A DNA stretch of 19,720 bases from the NCBI GenBank assembly GCA_025964065.1, contig JAOPZO010000112.1, positions 1 through 19,720 of the forward strand, read 5' to 3'. Source of the DNA: Solirubrobacterales bacterium (GTDB lineage Bacteria > Actinomycetota > Thermoleophilia > Solirubrobacterales > Solirubrobacteraceae). Below are positions 1-6,854 of the stretch, in pieces (the first letter of the stretch is position 1; each line of letters starts with the position of its first letter). The notes beneath the pieces are model-generated. The model was not told the origin of the DNA. It ran no database searches and saw only the letters and a list, made by a program, of their open reading frames with translations. A program made the position numbers and the translations under genes.

Positions 1-171
1 GAGCACCGCGGTGACCACCGGGTGCGCGCGGGCGACCGCGGCCGTGGCGTCGCGCGAGGCGTCGTCGACCACGAGCACCTCGAACGCCGCGCCGAGGTCC
101 TGCGCCGCCAGGCCGTCGAGCAGGGCCGGGAGCGTCGCGGCCGCGTCACGCGCGGGCACCACGACGCTCAC
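1..171 (-). CDS. Family 2 glycosyltransferase, N-terminal fragment (cut by window edge)
   Basis: Reading leftward from a GTG at 171, the frame stays open for 57 codons to the window edge. The translation begins VSVVVPARDAAATLPALL and then has EVLVVDDASRDAT at about residues 31-43. This is the opening beta strand and the nucleotide-binding VVDD(A/G)S-x-DxT segment of GT-A fold family 2 glycosyltransferases, which transfer sugars from nucleotide-sugar donors to lipid, protein or polysaccharide acceptors. Acceptor and donor cannot be told from this fragment. It starts 11 nt after the corA stop, so it may be co-transcribed with corA, although the two have no obvious functional link. No good Shine-Dalgarno sequence precedes the GTG. 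The start is the only plausible one near the motif, since the frame upstream lies inside corA. Confidence 0.75.
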   Translation of the reverse strand, partial: MSVVVPARDAAATLPALLDGLAAQDLGAAFEVLVVDDASRDATAAVARAHPVVTAVL

Positions 172-182
172 GACGGGCCCGC

Positions 183-1181
183 TCAGAAGATCCCGCGCTT
201 GCGGAAGACGTACGCCAGCCCGCCCGCGACGACGAGCATCACGAGGAGCACGACGACGAAGCCGGAGAACTCGCCCTCGCCCGGGACTCCGACGTTCATC
301 CCGAAGAGCCCGGTGATGAGCGTGAGCGGCAGCAGGATCGCGCTGAGGGCGGTCAGCAGGCGGAGGACGTCGTTGGCCTCGTGGGTGAGCACGGACTCGT
401 TCGTGCTCTCGAGGCCCTCGACGACCTCCTTGTAGTTCTCGAGCATGTCCCAGATGCGCTCGGACGCGTCCGTGATGTCGTCGAAGTAGATGTCGAGGTC
501 CTCCGGGATGTAGCGCTTCGTCCGCTCGAGGTCCCGGAGCGCCGCGCGCTGCGGGCGCGTGATCTTCCGGAAGTTGATGACCTCCTGCTTCGCGTTCGAG
601 AGATCGCGGACGATGTCCTTGGAGCGCCCCTCGAAGATGTCCTCCTCGAGGCGCTCGAGCTTGTTCCCGATCTTCGCGAGCATCGGAAACGCCGCATCCA
701 CGCAGCCGTCGACGATCTTGTAGAGCAGGTAGCCGGGGCCCTTGGAGAAGAGCTGCTCGCGCTCCTCCTCGCGCGTGCGGCAGCGCTCGTAGAGGTACTC
801 GAGTGGCTGGATCGGCTCGTTCGGGAGCGTGATCACGTAGTCCGGGCCGATGAAGATGTCGACCTCGGCCTGGTTGAGCCGGCCGATCTTCTTGTCGTAG
901 GCCGGGAAGTGCAGGACGACGAAGAGGTACCCGGGGTACTCGTCGACCTTCGGGCGCTGGTTGCGCGAGAAGACGTCCTCGTAGTCGAGCGGGTGGAAGT
1001 CGAAGTGCTCCTCGAGCCACGCGCGGTCCGCGGGGCGGGGGCGCTCGATGTTGATCCACTTCAGGCCGTCGAGCTCGACGACCTCGTACAGCCGGGGCTC
1101 AGGCTCGGACGTGCTGGAGCCGCCGCGGGCCCGCGCACGATCCGGCCGCCGAAGGCGTGGTGGCTTCGGGAGGTTCGGCAC
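183..1181 (-). CDS. corA: CorA-family magnesium/cobalt transporter
   Basis: This 332-residue protein carries the CorA signature GMN at residues 294-296. The signature sits at the end of a first membrane helix (about 273-293) and is followed by a short acidic periplasmic loop (VGVPGEGEF) and a second helix (about 306-326) with a basic RKRGIF tail. The long cytoplasmic N-terminal domain (about 30-270), with its extended charged helix, is typical of the family, and the length is normal. CorA forms a pentameric Mg2+ channel gated by cytoplasmic Mg2+; Co2+ and Ni2+ can also pass. The start is a GTG with no visible Shine-Dalgarno sequence and is the only start codon available in this frame before the conserved region. 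The first 25 or so residues are basic, Pro-rich and poorly conserved. The gene is transcribed divergently from the riboswitch operon. Confidence 0.93.
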   Translation of the reverse strand: MPNLPKPPRLRRPDRARARGGSSTSEPEPRLYEVVELDGLKWINIERPRPADRAWLEEHFDFHPLDYEDVFSRNQRPKVDEYPGYLFVVLHFPAYDKKIGRLNQAEVDIFIGPDYVITLPNEPIQPLEYLYERCRTREEEREQLFSKGPGYLLYKIVDGCVDAAFPMLAKIGNKLERLEEDIFEGRSKDIVRDLSNAKQEVINFRKITRPQRAALRDLERTKRYIPEDLDIYFDDITDASERIWDMLENYKEVVEGLESTNESVLTHEANDVLRLLTALSAILLPLTLITGLFGMNVGVPGEGEFSGFVVVLLVMLVVAGGLAYVFRKRGIF

Positions 1182-1230
1182 GGGGACTTCGGGGCTCGTC
1201 GGGCGTCGCGGGCATCGGGATTCGGTCTTG

Positions 1231-1236
1231 AGTCTA
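1231..1236 (-). promoter_or_regulatory. Candidate -10 box for corA (TAGACT)
   Basis: Read on the minus strand, TAGACT fits the TA(C/G)NNT form seen upstream of many genes in this window. It would start the corA transcript near 1224, giving a leader of roughly 43 nt before the GTG. No convincing -35 hexamer is visible. Confidence 0.35.
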
Positions 1237-1265
1237 TCCGCGCCGACGTCGGATGGGTGAGCCGC

Positions 1266-1271
1266 TACACT
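1266..1271 (+). promoter_or_regulatory. Candidate -10 box for the SAM-riboswitch operon (TACACT)
   Basis: TACACT lies 14 nt before the first paired base of the riboswitch aptamer, so transcription would begin near 1278, just ahead of the RNA structure. The hexamer has the TA(C/G)NNT form common in this window. No clear -35 element was found at the usual spacing. Confidence 0.45.
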
Positions 1272-1285
1272 GCCGCGTCACATAG

Positions 1286-1396
1286 CTGGACACATCCAGA
1301 GGGGTGGAGGGACTGGCCCGATGAAACCCCGGCAACCACTCGCAGGCGTCAGGACGAGCAGCGAGAAAGGTGCCAATTCCTGACAGATGTGGCCGG
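1286..1396 (+). promoter_or_regulatory. SAM-I (S-box) riboswitch aptamer
   Basis: The conserved S-box segments appear in order: AGAGGGGTGGAGGGACTGG (from 1298), CCCGATGAAACCCCGGCAACC (1317-1337) and AAAGGTGCCAATTCC (1366-1380). P1 pairs CACATC (1291-1296) with GATGTG (1386-1391). It can extend, past one A-G mismatch, by pairing 1286-1289 with 1393-1396. A variable hairpin pairs CTCGC (1339-1343) with GCGAG (1361-1365). SAM-I aptamers bind S-adenosylmethionine and switch off downstream sulfur or methionine genes. The aptamer lies directly upstream of the threonine synthase-like gene. Confidence 0.93.
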
Positions 1397-1445
1397 AGCT
1401 CCGCGCCTTGCTGCAACGAACCTCCGCCACCCAAACGGAGGTTCG
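1389..1445 (+). promoter_or_regulatory. Riboswitch expression platform: SD-sequestering hairpin and its antisequestrator
   Basis: CGAACCTCCG (1417-1426) and CGGAGGTTCG (1436-1445) form a perfect 10-bp stem with a 9-nt loop. The 3' arm contains GGAGG (1437-1441), the likely ribosome binding site for the ATG at 1455, although the 13-nt spacing is long. No U-run follows, so a translational switch is more likely than a terminator. GTGGCCGGAG (1389-1398) can instead pair with CTCCGCCAC (1422-1430), giving 9 bp with one bulged C. That strand overlaps the 3' side of P1, so SAM-stabilised P1 and the antisequestrator are mutually exclusive. Confidence 0.7.
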
Positions 1446-1454
1446 TCGAGTTCC

Positions 1455-2723
1455 ATGGCTGCAACTGCATTGAAGTGCCGCGAGTGCAAGACGGAGTACG
1501 CGCTCGAAGCGCGCTACGTCTGCGAGAAGTGCTTCGGCCCCCTCGAGGTCGACTACAGCGCCCCGGACGTCCACGACGTCGGTGAGCTCCGCCGCAAGAT
1601 CCAGGGCGGCCCGCAGAACATCTGGCGCTACGCCGACTTCCTGCCGCTCGAGAACGGCCAGCCCGGCTCCGCGAGCCGCAACTCCACCGCCGGCGGCCTG
1701 CCGGCGGGCTGCACCCCGCTCATCCGCGCCGACCGCCTGGCCGAGCGCCTCGGGCTCCGCGAGGTCTGGGTGAAGAACGACGCCGCGAACCCCACGCACT
1801 CCTTCAAGGACCGGGTCGTGAGCGTCGCCTCCGCCCGCGCCCGCGAGCTCGGCTTCACGACGCTCGCCTGCGCCTCCACGGGCAACCTCGCGAACGCCGT
1901 CGCCGCCCAGGCCGCCGCCCTCGGCCTCCCGAGCTACGTGTTCATCCCGGCGAACCTCGAGGAGCAGAAGATCCTCGCCACGGGCGTCTACGGGACGAAC
2001 GTCGTCGCCGTCAACGGCAACTACGACGACGTCAACCGCCTCTGCGTCGAGCTCTCGGGCGAGCGCGAGGGCTGGGCGTTCGTGAACGTCAACATGCGCC
2101 CGTACTACGCCGAGGGCTCGAAGACGATCGCCTACGAGATCGCCGAGCAGCTCGGCTGGCAGACCCCGGACCGCGTCGTCGGCCCCATCGCCTCCGGCTC
2201 GCAGTTCACGAAGCTCGACAAGGCGTTCGCCGAGTGGCTCGAGCTCGGCTTGATCAGTGGTTCGCATCCGACGTTCAACGGCGCGCAGGCCGTCGGCTGC
2301 AACCCCGTCGCCCATGCGTGGGAGCAGGGCCGCGACTTCTGCCAGCCCGTCAAGCCGGACACCATCGCCAAGTCGCTGGCCATCGGCAACCCGGCCGACG
2401 GCCCCTACGCGCTCGACGTCGCGAAGCGCACGGGCGGCTCGATCGAGCAGGTCACCGACGACGAGATCCGCCACGGCATCCGGCTCCTCGCCGAGACCAC
2501 GGGCGTGTTCACCGAGACCGCGGGCGGCGTGACCACGGCGGTGCTCAAGAAGCTCGCCGACCAGGGCGCCATCGACAAGGAGGAGCGCGTCGTGCTCGTC
2601 ATCACGGGCGACGGGCTGAAGACGCTCGACGCCGTCCGGGACTCGTTCGAGGTCCACACCATCGAGCCGACCTTCGACGCCTTCGAGCGCGAGTTCGCCG
2701 GCGTGAGCGGGGCGGCGCGCTGA
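1455..2723 (+). CDS. thrC: Threonine synthase-family PLP enzyme; candidate SAM-regulated homocysteine synthase
   Basis: This 422-residue protein opens with a small zinc-ribbon-like segment (Cys8, Cys11, Cys23, Cys26), as in many archaeal and actinobacterial ThrC-like proteins. The PLP-binding lysine is Lys118 in NPTHSFKDR, and ASTGN at about residue 140 contacts phosphate. Fold-type II enzymes of this family convert O-phosphohomoserine to threonine. Most threonine synthases I remember have NPTGSFKDR, so the His here is a difference worth noting. The gene lies under a SAM-I riboswitch and overlaps a sulfur-carrier gene by 1 nt (TGATG). That context suggests it may instead replace the phosphate of O-phosphohomoserine with sulfur to give homocysteine; this is an inference. 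From memory, such an enzyme/carrier pair (MetM/MetO) has been reported in Streptomyces. The ATG is chosen because the frame upstream runs through the riboswitch. Family assignment is firm; the reaction is not. Confidence 0.88.
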   Translation: MAATALKCRECKTEYALEARYVCEKCFGPLEVDYSAPDVHDVGELRRKIQGGPQNIWRYADFLPLENGQPGSASRNSTAGGLPAGCTPLIRADRLAERLGLREVWVKNDAANPTHSFKDRVVSVASARARELGFTTLACASTGNLANAVAAQAAALGLPSYVFIPANLEEQKILATGVYGTNVVAVNGNYDDVNRLCVELSGEREGWAFVNVNMRPYYAEGSKTIAYEIAEQLGWQTPDRVVGPIASGSQFTKLDKAFAEWLELGLISGSHPTFNGAQAVGCNPVAHAWEQGRDFCQPVKPDTIAKSLAIGNPADGPYALDVAKRTGGSIEQVTDDEIRHGIRLLAETTGVFTETAGGVTTAVLKKLADQGAIDKEERVVLVITGDGLKTLDAVRDSFEVHTIEPTFDAFEREFAGVSGAAR

Positions 2724-2998
2724 TGGCCGTCAAGGTGAAGCTCCCCACGCAGCTGCGGGCCGTCGCCGGCGGCGACAGCGAGGTGCTCGTCGAGGCCGCC
2801 ACGGTCGGCCAGGCGCTGGCCGCGCTCTACGCCGTCCACCCGGACCTGAAGGACCGCATCGCCGACGACGACGGGACGCTCCGGCGCTTCGTCAACGTGT
2901 ACGTCAACGGCGACGACATCCGCTTCGGCGAGGGGCTCGACACGCCGCTGGCGGCGGGCGCGGAGCTGCAGATCCTCCCGGCGGTCGCGGGCGGCTAG
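2723..2998 (+). CDS. cysO: CysO/MoaD/ThiS-family sulfur carrier protein with C-terminal Gly-Gly
   Basis: This 91-residue ubiquitin-like protein ends ILPAVAGG. The segment RRFVNVYVNGDDIRFGEGL (about residues 55-73) and the ending closely resemble mycobacterial CysO as I remember it, in both length and order. Carriers of this family are adenylated at the terminal glycine by an E1-like enzyme (MoeZ/MoeB type) and converted to a thiocarboxylate, which donates sulfur to a PLP enzyme. In Mycobacterium CysO serves CysM in cysteine synthesis, next to the protease gene mec. Here neither cysM nor mec is adjacent; the partner is instead the threonine synthase-like gene, overlapping at TGATG. Translation is therefore probably coupled and under the same SAM riboswitch. 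Carrier identity is strong. Whether it supplies sulfur for cysteine, homocysteine or both is open, so the cysO symbol is by similarity only. Confidence 0.88.
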   Translation: MAVKVKLPTQLRAVAGGDSEVLVEAATVGQALAALYAVHPDLKDRIADDDGTLRRFVNVYVNGDDIRFGEGLDTPLAAGAELQILPAVAGG

Positions 2999-3000
2999 CC

Positions 3001-3708
3001 GTGCTCCTGCGGGAGCAGCGCGACGGGAGCGTCCTCGCGATCGCCCAGCCCGCGCACGCCGCGCTGGCCGGGCGCCTCGCGGAGGCATGGGACGACGACC
3101 TTGCCCCGGACCTCGTCCGGGCCACCCACCACCACGACGACGTGTGGGCCGAGCGCGACGCCCGCCCGCCGTTCAACCCGGCCACGGGCCGCCCCACCGA
3201 CCTGCTCGAGCTCGGGGACGGGGACCGCGTGCGGATGTGGTCGCGGGTGGAGGAGGTCGCCGCGCCGCTCGGGCCCGAAGCCGCCCTCTGGGTGCTCCGG
3301 CACGCCGAGCGCCTCCACGAGGACTACGACGAGGCGCCCGTGAAGGCGATGGCCGCGGCGATCGGCGCCCGCATCGACGAGCGCGTCGCCGCGCTCCGGG
3401 CGCGGGGCCCGCGCTTCGACGACGCCGAGCTCGCCCGCGGCACCTCGCTGCTCGCGCTCTTCGACACGCTCTCGCTCCGCCTCTGCTTCGGCGTCGGGGA
3501 GGCGGTCCCGGCCGGGGTCCTGCGGCTCACCCCGGAGGCCGAAGGCGCCGTGGGCGTGACTCCCTGGCCGTTCGTCGGCCGGCGCGTCGACACCTTCGTG
3601 GAGGGCCGGGCGCTCCCGGGCCGCCTCGCCGACCAGGAGGCGCTCGACGCCGCCTGGGAGGCCACGGCCCCCGCGCCGGTGCCGGTCGTCCTCGTCCCCG
3701 GCGGGTAG
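3001..3708 (+). CDS. DUF3891-family protein, function unknown
   Basis: This 235-residue cytoplasmic protein has no signal peptide or membrane segment. It shows the DUF3891 pattern as I remember it: IAQPAHAALAGRLAEAW at residues 14-30, then HHHDDVW (43-49) and PFNPATGRP (57-65). The clustered His43-45 and Asp46-47, with later His101 and His106, could bind a metal in the manner of HD-domain hydrolases, but that is a guess and no substrate is known to me. The GTG start comes 2 nt after the carrier gene's TAG, so it is probably the third gene of the SAM-riboswitch operon and translationally coupled. Its presence there is the only functional clue. The family assignment is from memory of conserved motifs. 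Confidence 0.75.
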   Translation: MLLREQRDGSVLAIAQPAHAALAGRLAEAWDDDLAPDLVRATHHHDDVWAERDARPPFNPATGRPTDLLELGDGDRVRMWSRVEEVAAPLGPEAALWVLRHAERLHEDYDEAPVKAMAAAIGARIDERVAALRARGPRFDDAELARGTSLLALFDTLSLRLCFGVGEAVPAGVLRLTPEAEGAVGVTPWPFVGRRVDTFVEGRALPGRLADQEALDAAWEATAPAPVPVVLVPGG

Positions 3709-3711
3709 CTT
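3706..3711 (+). promoter_or_regulatory. Candidate leaderless -10 box for the acyltransferase (TAGCTT)
   Basis: TAGCTT ends 7 nt before the GTG at 3719, so transcription would begin at or beside the start codon. Its first three bases are the stop codon of the preceding gene. The same box and spacing occur before mscL (10730-10735). Confidence 0.4.
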
Positions 3712-3718
3712 CCGGCAC

Positions 3719-4477
3719 GTGCTGACGCGCCTGGCTCAAGCGCTCGCGGGCGCCCGCTTCGCCCTGTGGCGGCGCTACGCCACCGCGCGCCTCGGCCGCC
3801 TCGGCGTCACCGTCCGCTGGGAGGTCGCCGCGCCGCCGCGCTTCTGGACGCTTCCGCGGCTCGAGCCCGTGGTCGGACCGGGGACGGGGCCCGGGACGCT
3901 CCTCGTCCGGCTCGGGCACGACGTGAAGCTCGGGCGCGAGCTCGTGCTCGAGGTGTGGACGGGCACCGAGAACCGCCTGGAGGTCGGCGACCGCTCGACG
4001 TTCGAGGCGTTCTGCCGCCTCCAGCTGCAGGGCGGCGGCATCGCACTCGCCCACGACGTGCACGTCCGCGACCTCGTGCTCCTGAAGACGAAGTCGACGC
4101 TCACGGTGGGGGAGGGCACGGTCCTCAGCCGCGGGGTCCACGTGCACGCGACCGCCGGCGTCACGATCGGCGCGCACAACGCGATCGGGGAGCGCACGTC
4201 GTTCATCGACTCGGACCACACCGTCGTCGACGACGACACCCCGGTCCTCGAGCGCCCGGTGAAGGCCGACCCGATCGTCCTCGGCCGGAACGTCGCGGTG
4301 AGCGCGAACTGCGTCCTGCTGCGCGGCACGCGGATCGGCCCGAACGCCGTCGTGGCGGCCGGCGCGGTCGTCAACGGCGGCGCCTTCCCGGGCGGCTGGC
4401 TGATCGGCGGGCTTCCGGCGCGCTCCCTGCGGGCACTCCAAGGGGCCGATGGCCGCCGCGAAGAAGCCGCTCGCTGA
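3719..4477 (+). CDS. Left-handed beta-helix (hexapeptide repeat) O-acyltransferase
   Basis: The 252-residue protein has an N-terminal region rich in Arg and Trp (1-60) that may associate with membrane or lipid substrates. From about residue 85 to 232 it carries imperfect hexapeptide repeats (LTVGEG, VTIGAHNAIGE, IVLGRN, TRIGPNAVVAAGAVV). These form the left-handed beta-helix of the maltose/galactoside acetyltransferase superfamily. His167 in IDSDHTVV occupies the position of the usual catalytic histidine. Members transfer acetyl or other acyl groups from CoA to sugars, often during surface polysaccharide or lipid modification; the substrate here is unknown. The GTG start is supported by a -10-like TAGCTT exactly 7 nt upstream. 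The last 29 nt overlap ligD, so the two genes are probably co-transcribed despite having no obvious functional link. Confidence 0.8.
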   Translation: MLTRLAQALAGARFALWRRYATARLGRLGVTVRWEVAAPPRFWTLPRLEPVVGPGTGPGTLLVRLGHDVKLGRELVLEVWTGTENRLEVGDRSTFEAFCRLQLQGGGIALAHDVHVRDLVLLKTKSTLTVGEGTVLSRGVHVHATAGVTIGAHNAIGERTSFIDSDHTVVDDDTPVLERPVKADPIVLGRNVAVSANCVLLRGTRIGPNAVVAAGAVVNGGAFPGGWLIGGLPARSLRALQGADGRREEAAR

Positions 4478-6803
4478 GTACGACGCCAAGCGGAACTTCG
4501 GCGCCACCCCGGAGCCGAAGGCGAAGCGGCGGAAGGACGCGACGGCGCCGCAGCCGCGGTTCGTCGTGCAGGAGCACCACGCCACGCGCCTGCACTGGGA
4601 CCTCCGGCTCGAGCGCGACGGCGTGCTCGTCTCCTTCGCGGTGCCGAACGCGCTGCCGCTCGAGCCGCGCAAGAACCACCTCGCGGTGCACACGGAGGAC
4701 CACCCGCTCGAGTACCTCGACTTCCACGGGGTGATCCCGGAGGGCAACTACGGCGCCGGGACCATGACGATCTGGGACCACGGGACCTACGAGGTCCTGA
4801 AGTGGGAGGACCGGAAGATCGAGGTCCACCTCCACGGGGAGCGCGTCGACGCGCGGTACGCGCTCTTCCCGATCGACAAGGGCGAGCAGCCCAAGGACTG
4901 GATGGTCCACCTCATGGGCGAGCCGGCCGACCCGGACATGGAGGCCATGCCCGAGTGGGTGGCGCCCATGCTGGCGAAGGCCGGCGAGCTCCCGCCGGAC
5001 GCCGACGACGGCTGGGCCTACGAGATCAAGTGGGACGGCATCCGCGCGGTCGCCGTCTCCGAGCCCGGGACGCTCAAGCTCTTCACCCGCAACCAGAACG
5101 AGGTGAGCGCGCGCTACCCCGAGCTCCGCCCGTTCAACAGGGCCCTGAGCCACCACCGCGCGATCCTGGACGGGGAGGTCGTCGCGTTCGGGCCCGACGG
5201 CACCCCGAGCTTCTCCGCGCTGCAGGCGCGCATGCACCTGACCTCCGACAGCGCCGCGCGCCGCCTCGCGAAGGCCTCCCCGGTCTCCTACGTCGTCTTC
5301 GACCTCCTGTGGCTCGACGGGCACGACCTCACGCGGCTGCCCTACGCGGAGCGCCGCGCACGGCTGCGGGAGCTGCTCGAGGACGCCTCGCGCTGGACGG
5401 TCCCCGACCACGTCGTGGGCCACGGCTCCCAGGTCCTCGCCGCCGCGCAGGCCCAGGGGCTCGAGGGCGTCATGGCGAAGAGGCTCGACGCCCCGTACAC
5501 CCCCGGCGGGCGCACGGACGCCTGGCGGAAGGTGAAGCTCGTGCAGCGCCAGGAGCTCGTCGTCTGCGGCTGGCTGCCGATGCGGTCCCACCCGCCCCGG
5601 CGCCGCGACCGGATCGGCGCGCTCGTCGTCGGCGTGAACGGGGACGACGGCCTCCGGTACGCCGGGCGGGTCGGCACGGGCTTCACCCAGGCCGAGCTCG
5701 ACCGGCTCGCCGGGCTCCTCGGCCCGCTCGAGCAGCCGGGGGCGCCGTTCACCGCGCCGGGTGGCCCGAAGCCGCCGCGCGAGGCGGTGTGGGTCGCCCC
5801 GCGCTACCTCGCCGAGGTCGAGTTCACCGAGTGGACGCCCGATGGCCAGCTCCGCCACCCCTCCTACAAGGGGCTGCGCGACGACAAGCCCGCCTGGGCG
5901 GTCGTGCGGGAGGACGCGAAGGTCGCCGAACTCGTCGTGGAGGACGTCCCGGTCCGCCTGAGCAACCCGCGCAAGGTCCTGTACCCCGCCGTCGGCTTCA
6001 CCAAGACGGACGTCGTGGACTACTACCAGCGCATCGCGGACGTCCTGCTGCCGCACCTCGCGGGCCGCCCGCTGACGCTCAAGCGCTACCCCAACGGCGT
6101 CGACGGGAAGTTCTTCTACGAGAAGAACGCGCCCTCGCACCGGCCCGAGTGGGTGCGCACGGTGCGGGTGGGGGAGATCGACTACGTCCTCTGCGAGGAC
6201 CGCCCGACGCTCGCGTGGCTCTCGAACCTCGCCGACCTCGAGCTGCACACGCCCATGGCCCGCGGCAGCGCGGCCGCGACGCCGACGATGGTCGTCTTCG
6301 ACCTCGATCCCGGCCCGCCCGCCACGATCGTCGAGTGCTGCCGGGTCGCGCTGCTGCTCGAGGGGACCCTGGGCGGCCTCGGCCTTCGGACGTGGGCGAA
6401 GACGAGCGGCTCGAAGGGCCTGCAGCTCTACGTCCCGCTGAACGACCCCGCTGCGACCGAGCCGGTGGCCAAGGGGTTCTCGAAGGCGGTGGCCGAGCTG
6501 CTCGAGAGCGAGGAGCCCGGGCTCGTCGTCTCCAAGCAGACGAAGGCGCTGCGCACGGGCAAGGTGCTCGTCGACTGGAGCCAGAACGACGAGCACAAGA
6601 CGACGGTGAGCGTCTACTCCCTGCGTGCGCGGGAGCGCCCGACGGTCTCCACGCCCGTGACCTGGGCCGAGGTCCGCGCCTGCGCGGCGGGCGGGGACCC
6701 GGAGCAGCTCGCGTTCACGAGCGCGGAGGTCCTCGCGCGGGTCGCGGAGCACGGCGACCTGTTCGCACCCGTCCTCTCCGCGGTGCAACGGCTGCCGGGC
6801 TGA
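4449..6803 (+). CDS. ligD: Multifunctional ATP-dependent DNA ligase LigD (PE-LIG-POL)
   Basis: The 784-residue protein has three domains. A 3'-phosphoesterase domain spans about 1-165 (HHATRLHWDLRLE at 43-55, IPEGNYGAGTM at 96-106). An ATP-dependent ligase domain spans about 168-490, with nucleotidyl Lys194 in EIKWDGIR, then GVMAKR (340-345) and KVKL. A primase-like polymerase domain spans about 500-784, with metal-binding Asp618 and Asp620 in VVFDLDPG, KTSGSKG (651-657) and Asp709. LigD repairs double-strand breaks with Ku by non-homologous end joining: it cleans 3' ends, fills gaps with ribonucleotides and seals. The PE-LIG-POL order matches the Pseudomonas enzyme; mycobacterial LigD is POL-PE-LIG. 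All catalytic motifs look intact. No ku gene is in the window. The ATG follows AAGGGG closely and lies within the end of the acyltransferase gene. Confidence 0.95.
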   Translation: MAAAKKPLAEYDAKRNFGATPEPKAKRRKDATAPQPRFVVQEHHATRLHWDLRLERDGVLVSFAVPNALPLEPRKNHLAVHTEDHPLEYLDFHGVIPEGNYGAGTMTIWDHGTYEVLKWEDRKIEVHLHGERVDARYALFPIDKGEQPKDWMVHLMGEPADPDMEAMPEWVAPMLAKAGELPPDADDGWAYEIKWDGIRAVAVSEPGTLKLFTRNQNEVSARYPELRPFNRALSHHRAILDGEVVAFGPDGTPSFSALQARMHLTSDSAARRLAKASPVSYVVFDLLWLDGHDLTRLPYAERRARLRELLEDASRWTVPDHVVGHGSQVLAAAQAQGLEGVMAKRLDAPYTPGGRTDAWRKVKLVQRQELVVCGWLPMRSHPPRRRDRIGALVVGVNGDDGLRYAGRVGTGFTQAELDRLAGLLGPLEQPGAPFTAPGGPKPPREAVWVAPRYLAEVEFTEWTPDGQLRHPSYKGLRDDKPAWAVVREDAKVAELVVEDVPVRLSNPRKVLYPAVGFTKTDVVDYYQRIADVLLPHLAGRPLTLKRYPNGVDGKFFYEKNAPSHRPEWVRTVRVGEIDYVLCEDRPTLAWLSNLADLELHTPMARGSAAATPTMVVFDLDPGPPATIVECCRVALLLEGTLGGLGLRTWAKTSGSKGLQLYVPLNDPAATEPVAKGFSKAVAELLESEEPGLVVSKQTKALRTGKVLVDWSQNDEHKTTVSVYSLRARERPTVSTPVTWAEVRACAAGGDPEQLAFTSAEVLARVAEHGDLFAPVLSAVQRLPG

Positions 6804-6842
6804 TCTCACGATCTCCTCACGCACGGTGCCCTCGGATGGGGG

Positions 6843-6848
6843 CAGGAT
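6843..6848 (+). promoter_or_regulatory. Weak candidate leaderless -10 box (CAGGAT) for the FN3-like gene
   Basis: CAGGAT ends 6 nt before the ATG at 6855. It keeps the A at position 2 and T at position 6 of the boxes seen elsewhere in the window but lacks the leading T. It is the only candidate at this spacing; no -35 is visible. Confidence 0.2.
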
Positions 6849-6854
6849 GCAGGG

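Noticed and set aside
1417..1445. Intrinsic terminator in the riboswitch leader
   Set aside because: The stem is strong but no U-run follows, and its 3' arm holds GGAGG before the start codon, so a sequestering hairpin fits better.
381..1454. Upstream extension of the threonine synthase-like frame through the riboswitch and opposite corA
   Set aside because: The extension would translate the aptamer and the corA antisense strand; the conserved protein begins at the ATG at 1455.
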